20,885 bases of DNA from Candidatus Sulfopaludibacter sp. SbA3 (GCA_945865705.1 CAMBEY010000017.1:1-20885), one strand, 5' to 3'; positions 7,089 to 14,698 are shown, numbered from the stretch's first letter. Program-made: numbers and translations. The notes: generated by a model from the sequence alone, not told the origin.

Positions 7089-7550
7089 ATGGGAACGAAA
7101 AATCGGATCGCAATTTTGATCGCCAATCTAATTTTAGGGACGGTGCTTACAGTGACTTTAGCCGACGCGCAGGACAACTCCAAACCGACGAAAGTCGATG
7201 GCAAGTCAACCAAGACGGCCTCGGGCCTGGAGTACTGGACCCTCAAGGCCGGCACGGGCGATGTGGCCGTGAAAGGCAAGGAAGTCAGCGTGCATTACAC
7301 GGGCTGGCTCGTCAATGGCACCAAGTTCGACAGCTCGGTGGACCGCAAGTCGCCGTTCGGCTTCGGCCTCGGCGCGGGGCAGGTCATCAAGGGCTGGGAC
7401 GAGGGCGTGGCTGGCATGAAGGTCGGCGGCAAGCGTCAGTTGCGCATCCCGCCCGAGCTCGGCTACGGCGCGCGCGGCGTCGGCAATGGGCTGATCCCGC
7501 CCAACTCCACGCTCATCTTCGACGTGGAACTGCTCGGCGTCGGCAAGTAA
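7089..7550 (+). CDS. Exported FKBP-type peptidyl-prolyl cis-trans isomerase
   Basis: This is a 153-residue protein starting at ATG 7089 directly behind GAGGGGGAC. Residues 1-27 are a signal peptide (NRIAILIANLILGTVLTVTLADA). A short Lys/Thr-rich linker leads into one complete FKBP domain (about 50-152). Hallmarks are 'VSVHYTGWLVNGTKFDSS', 'FGLGAGQVIKGWDEGVAGMKVGGKRQLRIPPELGYGARG' and 'IPPNSTLIFDVELLGV'. The active-site Tyr, Asp, Trp and Phe positions of the family look intact. It catalyses proline isomerisation during folding of exported proteins, probably in the periplasm. It is monocistronic: repeats lie upstream and a strong terminator directly downstream. Its GC content returns to the local high level, in contrast to the preceding STAND gene. 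Confidence 0.93.
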   Translation: MGTKNRIAILIANLILGTVLTVTLADAQDNSKPTKVDGKSTKTASGLEYWTLKAGTGDVAVKGKEVSVHYTGWLVNGTKFDSSVDRKSPFGFGLGAGQVIKGWDEGVAGMKVGGKRQLRIPPELGYGARGVGNGLIPPNSTLIFDVELLGVGK

Positions 7551-7580
7551 GAACGGTCATCAATAACCCTATGAATAAAG

Positions 7581-7619
7581 GCCACGGCGAGTAGTCACGC
7601 GCCGTGGCTTTCCTTTTTT
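7581..7619 (+). terminator. Rho-independent terminator after the FKBP gene
   Basis: A perfect 9-bp stem GCCACGGCG (7581-7589) / CGCCGTGGC (7600-7608) with a 10-nt loop is followed by TTTCCTTTTTT. It begins 30 bp after the FKBP stop codon. Confidence 0.9.
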
Positions 7620-7724
7620 ACGAGCAGCCCCGCCCCCGCCGGAAGCCCTCAACCGGGTCCGTTCCACCTTGCTGAATATTGATTGATCTCGCGGCAACCG
7701 CGGGAGTAGAATGGCCCCGTCATT

Positions 7725-7757
7725 GATTCAATGGCGATTCAATGGCGATTCAATGGC
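7725..7757. repeat. Three perfect 11-bp tandem repeats (GATTCAATGGC)
   Basis: Three exact contiguous copies (7725-7735, 7736-7746, 7747-7757) lie 60-93 bp upstream of the cytochrome/propeller gene start. The period is close to one helical turn, which would put a bound protein on the same DNA face three times; slippage can change copy number. Each unit carries an ATG, and successive units place it in different frames, but none has a ribosome site. The region 7620-7817 holds no other gene; a small CGCGG/CCGCG hairpin is at 7690-7702. Confidence 0.8.
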
Positions 7758-7817
7758 TTCGGGATTCGATGGAACAAAGTGTGCGGGCACGACCCCAATC
7801 ACAAGGAGGCGTCAGGA

Positions 7818-9515
7818 ATGGTAACGAAATATACGATGAGAGCAGCGCTGCTGGCAGCGGTGGCAATGGCCGGAATTTACGCGCCTTCGCTCATGGCACA
7901 GAACACGGGCGCGGTGCAGGGAGTGGTGAAGAGCGCGGCGGGCGAGCCTCTTGCGGGCGCGTTCGTGAAGCTGAAGAACGCCGACCGGCGACTCACGTTC
8001 ATGGTGATCACGCAGGCGCAAGGACGTTACACGGCGAAGAATCTTCCCCCGGGCAAGTATGCTGTACAGGGCGTAGGCAATGGGTTTCAGAGCGATTGGT
8101 CGGCGGGCACCGATGTTGCCGCAGCGAAGGCCGCAACTGTTGATATCGCGCTGACCTTGCCGCAAGCTCCCGCGCTTCCCAACGCCTGGCCCGGCCGCCA
8201 ACCAGGAATGGGCGGCGGTGAAGGCGGCGGCGCCGCGGCGAATCCCGCTGATTTTCCCGATGGACCTGGCAAGGAGTTGGCGCTCACCAAGTGCTCCGCC
8301 TGCCATCCGGCATCGCGCATAGTCGGCTTCCAGGCCGACCGCCAGCGCTGGGAAGAGACGATGGAGGACATGCGTCTCTACATGCAAGGGTCCACGCTCG
8401 GCCTGAGCCTCTCCGACGGCGAAAATAAGATTTTGACCGACTACATCCTCAAGAATTTCAGCGAGGGCGAGTCTGGCCGCATGCCGGCGAAAAAGCCCGA
8501 CGCGAACAGCCGCCTGCCGCGTAAGTTGCTGACCGGCTCGGCCACTCAGTATGTCGCGGTGGAGATGGAGATTCCCACGGCCAACACCGAGCCACACGAA
8601 GTAACAGTTGATTCCGATGGCAACGGATGGGCCTCGCAGCGGCGCGGCGGCAAGCTCGGCAAGCTCGATCCGAAGACGCTGGCCTACACGGAGGTCGCTC
8701 CGCCACCGGCGAAATCGAAGAGCGTGCAACTGAACGCGATTTGGGCCGGCCCAAACAATAAACTTTGGTTCATGGACGTGGGTCCGAACCGGCGCTGGCT
8801 CACCTATGACACCCGGTCGCGCGAATTCAACACATACAACATGACCACCAAGCTGAAATCCGGCGGAGCCGGTGGCAACACCATGCGCCAGCATCCGAAC
8901 GGAACCGTGTGGTTCAACGCGATCGGCAACAACACGGTAATCCGGCTGGACCCCAAGACGGGCGAGTTCACCGGCTTCCCGGTTCCCGCCGGCGTCAAGG
9001 CGGGAAAGAGCGCCTCGCCCTATGGCATGGTCATCGCGGGCGATGGCGGCATCTGGGTCGCGCTGAACTCGATGGACAAGCTGGCTCGCGTTGATCCCAT
9101 CACCGGAGCGATGCAGGAGTTTGATATTCCAGTGAAGGGCGCGGTGCCTCGCAAGGGCGGGCCCGATGCGGAGGGCAACGTCTGGATGGGTCTACACGGC
9201 GCGGGGAAAATTCTCAAGGTCGACATCAAGAACAACAACAAGATGACGGTCTATTCGCCGCCCACCGAAGACAGCGGAACCTACTCCATCAGCGTGGACA
9301 TGAAGCACAACCTGGTCTGGGTGGCGCAGCAGCACTCCGACATGATCGCGCGCTTCGATCCCAAAACGGAAGTGTGGACGGAGTTTCCGCTGGCGAACGC
9401 CGAGGAAGATCATCGGCGCATCGAGGTGGATCAGAACAACCCGAATCGCATCTGGTGGTCGGGGAACACATCGAATCGCATCGGCTACATTGAGGTGCTT
9501 GACACGCCGCAGTAG
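7818..9515 (+). CDS. Exported CarboxypepD_reg - cytochrome c - Vgb-like beta-propeller protein
   Basis: This is a 565-residue protein. I start it at ATG 7818 because AGGAGG ends 8 nt upstream and a signal peptide follows (residues 1-27, cleavage near SLMAQ); the frame is open further upstream but without these. Residues ~31-115 are a carboxypeptidase-regulatory-like beta-sandwich ('GVVKSAAGEPLAGAFVKL', 'GRYTAKNLPPGKYAVQ'). A Gly-rich linker (129-145) follows. Residues ~150-215 are a small cytochrome c-like domain with one covalent heme motif, CSACH (159-163). From ~235 to the end there are repeated blades of the virginiamycin B lyase/streptogramin-lyase type ('GKLGKLDPKTL', 'NTVIRLDPKTGEFTGFPVP', 'DKLARVDPITGAMQEFDIPV', 'DMIARFDPKTEVWTEFPL'). 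It is probably periplasmic and heme-binding. Similar fusions recur in acidobacteria, often annotated only as carboxypeptidase regulatory-like or lyase proteins; the substrate is unknown. Antibiotic lyase activity should not be assumed. Confidence 0.85.
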   Translation: MVTKYTMRAALLAAVAMAGIYAPSLMAQNTGAVQGVVKSAAGEPLAGAFVKLKNADRRLTFMVITQAQGRYTAKNLPPGKYAVQGVGNGFQSDWSAGTDVAAAKAATVDIALTLPQAPALPNAWPGRQPGMGGGEGGGAAANPADFPDGPGKELALTKCSACHPASRIVGFQADRQRWEETMEDMRLYMQGSTLGLSLSDGENKILTDYILKNFSEGESGRMPAKKPDANSRLPRKLLTGSATQYVAVEMEIPTANTEPHEVTVDSDGNGWASQRRGGKLGKLDPKTLAYTEVAPPPAKSKSVQLNAIWAGPNNKLWFMDVGPNRRWLTYDTRSREFNTYNMTTKLKSGGAGGNTMRQHPNGTVWFNAIGNNTVIRLDPKTGEFTGFPVPAGVKAGKSASPYGMVIAGDGGIWVALNSMDKLARVDPITGAMQEFDIPVKGAVPRKGGPDAEGNVWMGLHGAGKILKVDIKNNNKMTVYSPPTEDSGTYSISVDMKHNLVWVAQQHSDMIARFDPKTEVWTEFPLANAEEDHRRIEVDQNNPNRIWWSGNTSNRIGYIEVLDTPQ

Positions 9516-9550
9516 CCACACGCCGCCGCGTTCCGCACAATGCGACAACT

Positions 9551-9607
9551 CATCCGCGCCGTAGCTAGCCGCTTAGTTTTTCCCAGAAGCGGGCTACGGC
9601 GCGGATG
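9551..9607. terminator. Large hairpin between convergent genes (bidirectional terminator or REP-like element)
   Basis: A perfect 15-bp arm CATCCGCGCCGTAGC (9551-9565) pairs with 9593-9607. After a 3-nt bulge (TAG), a second 6-bp stem CCGCTT/AAGCGG (9569-9574/9587-9592) closes a 12-nt loop containing a T run. It lies 36 bp after the propeller gene stop and covers the last codons and stop codon of the M20 peptidase gene. There is no clean T tract after the stem, so it may stop transcription by blocking or protect 3' ends, and not be a textbook terminator. Confidence 0.7.
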
Positions 9608-10953
9608 CCGTTATAGAAGTTTGGCAGATGGAATTTTTCGTTGGGCGAGTGCAGGCGGTCGTCGGGCAGCCCCAGGCCCATCAGCACGACAGGCACACCG
9701 AGCGATTGCTGCATGCGCGCTACGATAGGGATCGACCCGCCACCGCGTGTGAATACGGTCTGTTTTCCAAACACTTCTGTCAGCGCGTCAGCCGCCGCAG
9801 CCACGTATGGGTGGGATGGTTCCATCAAAATCGGTTCACCGAAGCTGTGAACCTTCACTTCAACGCATAGGCCGGGCGGGGTCAGGCGCGCGACTTCCTT
9901 CTTAAATGCTGCAAGTATCTTCTCAGGGTCTTGTTTCGGGACCAGCCTCATGCTGATCTTCGCCGACGCGCGCGCCGGTATCACCGTCTTCGCGCCTTCG
10001 CCCTGGAACCCTCCGGTGATTCCGTGAACCTCCAGTGTGGGCCGCGCCCACAGCCGCTCCAGCACGGAGTAGCGCGCATCTCCAACCAATAGACTCGCGC
10101 CCACTTCCTCTTTTAGAAATTGTTCTTCGCTGAAGGGCAACCGCGTCCATGATTGCATTTCTTCAGCCGATGGCGGCTGCACATCTTCATAGAAGCCGGG
10201 AATCTGGACCTTCGCATCCGCGTTGATTAGTTGCGCAATGATCTGCGACAGACCCAGCAGCGGATTCGGTGCAGCGCCGCCGTAGAGGCCCGAATGCAGG
10301 TCCACGCGTGCACCGGTGGCAAACAACTCGGTATAGACCAGCCCGCGCAGACCCACACAAAGCGTCGGCAAGCCGGGCGCAAACATGTGCGTATCGGAGA
10401 CCAGCGCCACGTCGCAGGCCAGCTCGTCCGCGTGGTCCTTCACGTAATGATCGATCGACTCCCCGCCGATCTCCTCTTCGCCCTCGATCAGAAATTTTAC
10501 ATTGACGGGAAGCCGCCCGTGCAGCGCCAGCAGCGCTTCAGCGGCCTTGATGTGCACGTACATCTGGCCCTTGTCGTCGGCCGCGCCACGCGCGTAGATG
10601 TTCTCTCCGCGCACCGTGGGATCGAAGGGCGGAGTGATCCACTCGTTGAGCGGGTCAGGGGGCTGCACATCATAATGGCCATAGCAGAGCACAGTCGGCT
10701 TGCCCGGCGCGCCGAGCCACTCCGCATAAACCAATGGGTGCCCCTTCGTTGAAATCAGGCGAACCTCCCGCAAGCCGGCGTCGCGCAGCTTCCCCGCCAC
10801 GAACTCGCTTGCGCGCGTGATGTCCGGCTTGTGCACAGGCAGCGTGCTAACACTTGGAATGCTTAGATACTGCTTGAGTTCATCGAGCAGGCGAGTCTGA
10901 TGCTGCGCAATGTAAGATTCGATCGAGGCATCCAATTTACTGGCCACACGCAT
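9565..10953 (-). CDS. M20-family zinc metallopeptidase (dipeptidase-like)
   Basis: This is a 462-residue cytoplasmic protein with no signal peptide. The co-catalytic zinc site of the M20/M28 clan is visible: H93 in GHYDVQP, bridging D126 in ADDKG, catalytic E159/E160 in EGEEEIGG, D187 in SDT, and H435 in LHSPNEKFH. The dimerisation domain lies between about 200 and 320. Length and motifs fit the M20A/F dipeptidase branch (CNDP/DapE/ArgE-like, often annotated 'dipeptidase' or 'M20/M25/M40 family metallo-hydrolase'); the exact dipeptide substrate is not predictable. The AGGAG ribosome site abuts ATG 10953 with no spacer, whereas GTG 10947 (codon 3) has ideal 6-nt spacing, so the true start may be two codons later. 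The gene ends in a large hairpin shared with the convergent upstream gene. Confidence 0.92.
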   Translation of the reverse strand: MRVASKLDASIESYIAQHQTRLLDELKQYLSIPSVSTLPVHKPDITRASEFVAGKLRDAGLREVRLISTKGHPLVYAEWLGAPGKPTVLCYGHYDVQPPDPLNEWITPPFDPTVRGENIYARGAADDKGQMYVHIKAAEALLALHGRLPVNVKFLIEGEEEIGGESIDHYVKDHADELACDVALVSDTHMFAPGLPTLCVGLRGLVYTELFATGARVDLHSGLYGGAAPNPLLGLSQIIAQLINADAKVQIPGFYEDVQPPSAEEMQSWTRLPFSEEQFLKEEVGASLLVGDARYSVLERLWARPTLEVHGITGGFQGEGAKTVIPARASAKISMRLVPKQDPEKILAAFKKEVARLTPPGLCVEVKVHSFGEPILMEPSHPYVAAAADALTEVFGKQTVFTRGGGSIPIVARMQQSLGVPVVLMGLGLPDDRLHSPNEKFHLPNFYNGIRAVARFWEKLSG

Positions 10954-11002
10954 CTCCTATTCAGGGCTCTTGCATGTAGAATATGGCAAGAGGAAGTATA
11001 TC

Positions 11003-12040
11003 GTGATTTCACGAATTCAAGCTTCGGCCTCCTGCCTCATAACATGGTCAATGGCCTCGCTCGCGTTGTGCTTTGTCCTGGCCAGCCCCGCGTGGTCCAC
11101 AGATCAGAAGCTGGTACTCACCGACGGCAGCGATCAGATGGTGCGCTCCTACGAAATCATCGGTGATCGCGTGCGCTATTTCAGCACCGAGCGCATGGAT
11201 TGGGAGGAGATTCCCAAAGACTTCATCGACTGGGATGCCACCGCTGCCGCCAAACGCGCCGCCGAGGTGGCCATCGAGGAAGCTCGCGCCAAGGCCGCAG
11301 AGATTCAGCCTCGCGTGATTATTGCCGCGGCTGCCAACTCGCCTCGCTTGTTGATGCCGGATCAGGAAGGCATCTATGTGCTTAATTCGTTGACAAGTGA
11401 CGCGACTCGCACGGTCGGACTGACGAAACTCAATCAAGCGCAGGCGATCATCGAGAACGACAAGAAGCGTTCGCTCCTGAGCATGATCACGCCCGTGCCC
11501 ATCATCAAAGGCAAGGCCACGATTCTGCTCCCGGGTAGGCAATCGACCACTACGATTCGAGGAACACCGATCGCGATCTACATCATGCTGAGTCCCGGCG
11601 AGACACCCTCCGAGCCGCAAACGGGCGCGGCGACGAAGGAGCCGAGCAAGCCATCCGACAAGGTTCCGGCGAAACCGGCTTCGCTTGATAGCGAGTCGGA
11701 ACAGGGCGCGAGCAACGCGAACAATTTCGCGATTGTCCGTATGCGTGTGAAGGGCAAGGAGCGTCAGGTAGGCGAGATCATCTTCTCGCCGCTTGGCGGC
11801 GCGATGGCTGAATCGCGCGACATGGTGCCATCAGCCTTTGCAATGGCCTTCCCGGCGCAGCTCGACGCCGACGGTGATTCCCAGCCCGTAGTTTGGAAAC
11901 TCACGCCACAAGCACCGCTTACTGCTGGCGAGTACGCGGTGGTGGAGTTTGTCGAGCAACACCGCCAGAATCTTTTCGTCTGGGATTTTCGCGTAGTGGA
12001 AAATGCTTCGGGGAAGCCGGAACAGAGTCGCGACCGCTAG
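11003..12040 (+). CDS. Exported protein of unknown function, probably acidobacteria-typical
   Basis: This is a 345-residue protein from GTG 11003, chosen because AGAGGAAG sits about 7 nt upstream and the translation opens with a signal peptide (CLITWSMASLALCFVLASPAWS). The mature protein begins 'KLVLTDGSDQMVRSYEIIGDRVRYFSTERMDWEEIPKDFIDWDAT', a compact beta module I recall from many acidobacterial hypothetical proteins. An Ala-rich helix (AAAKRAAEVAIEEARAKAAE), a central beta domain containing 'IKGKATILLPGRQSTTTIRG', a Pro/Ser/Lys linker (about 195-235), and a C-terminal beta domain ('AIVRMRVKGKERQVGEIIFS', 'LTAGEYAVVEFVE...FVWDFRV') follow. No enzyme motif is seen. It is divergent from the M20 gene, with only 49 bp between starts. 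Its last residues (EQSRDR) and stop codon lie inside the palindromic element at 12023-12107. Function is unknown. Confidence 0.75.
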   Translation: MISRIQASASCLITWSMASLALCFVLASPAWSTDQKLVLTDGSDQMVRSYEIIGDRVRYFSTERMDWEEIPKDFIDWDATAAAKRAAEVAIEEARAKAAEIQPRVIIAAAANSPRLLMPDQEGIYVLNSLTSDATRTVGLTKLNQAQAIIENDKKRSLLSMITPVPIIKGKATILLPGRQSTTTIRGTPIAIYIMLSPGETPSEPQTGAATKEPSKPSDKVPAKPASLDSESEQGASNANNFAIVRMRVKGKERQVGEIIFSPLGGAMAESRDMVPSAFAMAFPAQLDADGDSQPVVWKLTPQAPLTAGEYAVVEFVEQHRQNLFVWDFRVVENASGKPEQSRDR

Positions 12041-12107
12041 TGAGCGGACCCGTTCAAGGGAGACTGATAGTCGTCAAAGGCCCCGCTCCCTAACGGTCGC
12101 GGCTCTG
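12023..12107. repeat. 85-bp imperfect palindromic element shared by two convergent gene ends
   Basis: Arms 12023-12047 and 12083-12107 are inverted copies matching at 22 of 25 positions (core CGCGACCG and GAGCGG). The 35-nt centre contains a small GACT-GAT-AGTC hairpin (12062-12072), making a cruciform-like whole. Each arm supplies the last codons and stop of one gene. The form (nested palindrome, intergenic) is that of a REP/BIME-like dispersed repeat and would also act as a bidirectional terminator. I recall similar CGCGACCGT..GGGAGCGG palindromes between genes in acidobacterial genomes, from memory only. Confidence 0.8.
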
Positions 12108-13484
12108 TTGCGGCACGGTGGGTACGATCTCGGGAACATAGCGCGAACGCAATGTTTCCAGCAACGCCGTCAGCATGGCGGATTTCTGAACACGATACGG
12201 TTCGTCGCAGTTCAGCCGTGTGAGCGACGCGGGCAAACGGCTCAGGCTGGCCGCAGCGCGCGAACGAATTTTCTCAATCGTGGGCATCGGCGAAAGCAGT
12301 TCTCCCGCCTCCATCACTGGCTGCAAAAGGGCCTCCGCTTCCGGATAACGCTCGGACTCGAGTCCAAGCACGTCGTAGGCAATCTTCCCGTCAGGCGAAG
12401 TGCTTCTGAATATCTGCTTGCGACCAGGCAGGGTGGTCTTCGAGTCGCTGAATTTGGCCGTCGAGCGTATCTCACCGTGCTGCTCAATCTCGACCATCTT
12501 GTAAATGCCGTTTAACGCCGGCGCATCGCGTGAGACTACCAAGTCCGTCCCGACGCCGAACATGTCGATGGGGGCGCCCTGTGCGATCAGATCACGGATC
12601 ACATATTCGTTCATGTCACCGCTGACCAGAATGATGGCGTCATTACGCCCGCCCGCATCCAGCAGGCGGCGCACTTCGCGGCACTGCTCCACCAGATTAC
12701 CGCTATCCAGGCGCACGCCGCGGAAGGGAATTTTCGCCGCCATTGCTTTGCGCACGGCCTCGACGGAATCGTAGGTGTCGATCAGCAAGACCGTCTTGTC
12801 GCCAAATAACTCCGCGAAGCGGCGGAACGATTCCTGCTCGTCTGCAAAGGACATAGTCCAGGAATGCGCCGTGGTACCCACGGTGGGGATGCCCCAATCG
12901 AAACCGGCAAGCGTGTTCGAAGTCGCCGCGAATCCGGCGATGTAGCTGGCGCGCGCGGCGAACAGTCCGGCGTGCGGCCCGTGAGCGCGGCGCGTGCCAA
13001 ACTCCACCGCTCCACGTCCTTGCGCCGCCTGCACTACGCGCGCAGCTTTGGTGGCCACGATGGTTTGATAGGTCAGCGTCGAGAGCAGGTAGGTCTCGGC
13101 AATCTGCGCTTGTATCACTGGCGCGGTGATGCGCAGCAAGGGCTCTTCGCCAAACACGATGGTGCCTTCCGGAACAGCCGACAGCGATCCGGTGAACTTC
13201 ACGTCGCCGAGATAATCGAAAAACTCACGAGGCACAAATTCAAACGAGGGATGCTGGCGGAGAAAATCGATCTCTTCATTGGTGAAGGTCAGGCTCCGCA
13301 GATACTCGACCGCCTGCTCCAGTCCAGCCGCCAGGAGAAACGATCGTTGTTGCGGCAATGAGCGGATGCTCAGCTCAAACGTGGCCGAGTCTTCGCTGCG
13401 TCCGCTCGCCCAATAGGCGGCAGCCATTGTCAGCTCGTATAGATCGGTTTGCAGACCCGCATGACGAGGGCGCAGGAAACTCAT
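12090..13484 (-). CDS. pncB: Nicotinate phosphoribosyltransferase
   Basis: This is a 464-residue cytoplasmic enzyme of NAD salvage: nicotinate + PRPP (with ATP) gives nicotinate mononucleotide. Motifs are 'TDLYELTM' (13-20, the family signature at the N-terminus), 'EFGTRRAHGP' (161-170), 'VGTTAHSW' with the phospho-acceptor H207, 'LLIDTYDS' (233-240), 'VRLDSGNL' (257-264, PRPP binding), and 'PIDMFGVGTDLV' in the C-terminal half. Length fits the shorter bacterial NAPRTase group (~440-480 residues). The start is ATG 13484 with only a weak, distant GGAG. The gene stands alone on the minus strand, converging on the exported hypothetical gene. Its C-terminal QQSRDR-stop comes from the palindromic element, so the native C-terminus may have been replaced. 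Confidence 0.95.
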   Translation of the reverse strand: MSFLRPRHAGLQTDLYELTMAAAYWASGRSEDSATFELSIRSLPQQRSFLLAAGLEQAVEYLRSLTFTNEEIDFLRQHPSFEFVPREFFDYLGDVKFTGSLSAVPEGTIVFGEEPLLRITAPVIQAQIAETYLLSTLTYQTIVATKAARVVQAAQGRGAVEFGTRRAHGPHAGLFAARASYIAGFAATSNTLAGFDWGIPTVGTTAHSWTMSFADEQESFRRFAELFGDKTVLLIDTYDSVEAVRKAMAAKIPFRGVRLDSGNLVEQCREVRRLLDAGGRNDAIILVSGDMNEYVIRDLIAQGAPIDMFGVGTDLVVSRDAPALNGIYKMVEIEQHGEIRSTAKFSDSKTTLPGRKQIFRSTSPDGKIAYDVLGLESERYPEAEALLQPVMEAGELLSPMPTIEKIRSRAAASLSRLPASLTRLNCDEPYRVQKSAMLTALLETLRSRYVPEIVPTVPQQSRDR

Positions 13485-13743
13485 AACTCAGGCCGCTCCA
13501 AGATTACTTTTGAACAATTTCTAATGCTGCAATTCACGCGGTGAATCCCACCGGAGCAGGACCGAGCCGCTGGTGCCCGCGCACCTCAATATTATCGGCC
13601 ATTGCGCACAGGGGTCAAGCAAGCGGCCCAGCGGAGATGCGCCAGGAACATGCAGAGCCTATTGTGGCTGCTAAAAAGCAGATAGAATGGAGAGTCAACG
13701 ACTACGGCATTGAATCCATCCTGCGAGAGGTTTGTACATCAAC

Positions 13744-14673
13744 ATGAGAGACGTGGTTATTATCGGGTCAGGATGCGCGGGGTTAACCGCGGCCATTTAC
13801 GCGGCGCGCGCTAACATGAAACCGCTGCTGATCGAGGGCGTGGAGGCAGGTGGACAATTGTCGCTGACCACCTTAGTCGAGAACTTTCCCGGCTTTCCGG
13901 AAGGTGTGCAGGGCCCTGAGTTGATCCAAAACATGAAAGACCAAGCCGCGCGTTTCGGCACGGAATATCTGGCCGGTGATGTTACCGCAGCCGACTTGTC
14001 GAAGGGTCCGTTCACGCTGACCGTGAGCGGACAGAGGATTGAGACTCGCACGCTGATCATCGCGTCTGGCGCGTCGGCCCGCTGGCTGGGTCTGCCCAAC
14101 GAGAAGGCGCTCATCGGCAAAGGCGTTTCGAGCTGCGCGACCTGCGATGGATTTTTCTTTCGCGGCAAGGACGTGATCGTGGTGGGCGGCGGCGACACCG
14201 CAATGGAGGATGCGACATTCCTCACTCGCTTTGTCTCGCACGTGAATGTAGTGCATCGGCGCAACGAACTACGCGCCTCCAAAATCATGGCTGACCGCGC
14301 GCACGCCAATCCCAAGATCAGCTTCACGTTCGACACGGCGGTCGAGGACATTTTCGACCCGGTGAAGAATGAAGTCACCGGCGCCAAGCTGCGCAACCTG
14401 AAGACCGGCAAGATAACGGAGAAAGCCGTCAGCGCGGTCTTCGTCGCCATCGGCCATGTGCCGAACAGCGGAATTTTCAAGGGTCAACTTGACATGGACG
14501 CCGAGGGCTATCTAAAGACTCACGATGGTCCCAAGACAAACATCCCCGGCGTGTTCGCCTGCGGCGATGTGCAGGACCGCATCTTCCGCCAAGCCATCAC
14601 TGCGTCCGGCACGGGCTGCGCCGCCGCCATCCTCGCCGAGCGCTTCCTGGAAGCCAGCGAGGCGCATGGTTGA
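13744..14673 (+). CDS. trxB: Thioredoxin-disulfide reductase
   Basis: This is a 309-residue FAD/NADPH enzyme that transfers electrons from NADPH to thioredoxin in the cytoplasm. Seen motifs: FAD-binding GSGCAGLTAAIYAARA (8-23), 'LVENFPGFPEGVQGPEL', the redox-active CATC in SCATCDGFFF (131-134), NADP-binding GGGDTAMEDA (148-157) with HRR (171-173) for the 2'-phosphate, and the C-terminal FAD motif 'GVFACGDVQDRIFRQAITASGTGC'. Length is typical. I start it at ATG 13744 with AGAGG 13 nt upstream; the in-frame TTG at 13732 is too close to that site. A weak promoter (TTGTGG / TAGAAT at 13662-13688, 15-bp spacing, with a small CTGCT/AGCAG hairpin between) is possible. The stop codon overlaps the tRNA promoter. 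Confidence 0.96.
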   Translation: MRDVVIIGSGCAGLTAAIYAARANMKPLLIEGVEAGGQLSLTTLVENFPGFPEGVQGPELIQNMKDQAARFGTEYLAGDVTAADLSKGPFTLTVSGQRIETRTLIIASGASARWLGLPNEKALIGKGVSSCATCDGFFFRGKDVIVVGGGDTAMEDATFLTRFVSHVNVVHRRNELRASKIMADRAHANPKISFTFDTAVEDIFDPVKNEVTGAKLRNLKTGKITEKAVSAVFVAIGHVPNSGIFKGQLDMDAEGYLKTHDGPKTNIPGVFACGDVQDRIFRQAITASGTGCAAAILAERFLEASEAHG

Positions 14674-14698
14674 CGCTATTCGCCAAAGCCGATAAACT
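14670..14698 (+). promoter_or_regulatory. Sigma-70-type promoter for the tRNA gene
   Basis: TTGACG (14670-14675) and TAAACT (14693-14698) are separated by exactly 17 bp. The predicted start near 14705 lies just before the tRNA at 14724. The -35 box contains the trxB stop codon. Confidence 0.6.

Noticed and set aside
2434..7820. Similar leader sequences CCAATCA..AGGAGGCGTC before the genes at 2452 and 7818
   Set aside because: Most of the similarity is the Shine-Dalgarno itself, and the rest is about 10 bases with an indel; this is too short to call a shared regulatory element.
7812..8894. 360-residue minus-strand open frame opposite the cytochrome/propeller gene
   Set aside because: The composition is typical of an antisense shadow (Arg, His, Gly, Leu), and the plus strand encodes a signal peptide, heme motif and propeller blades.
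7818..9515. Streptogramin (virginiamycin B) lyase resistance gene
   Set aside because: The propeller resembles Vgb, but it is fused to exported heme and sandwich domains; acidobacterial paralogues are common and resistance activity cannot be supported.
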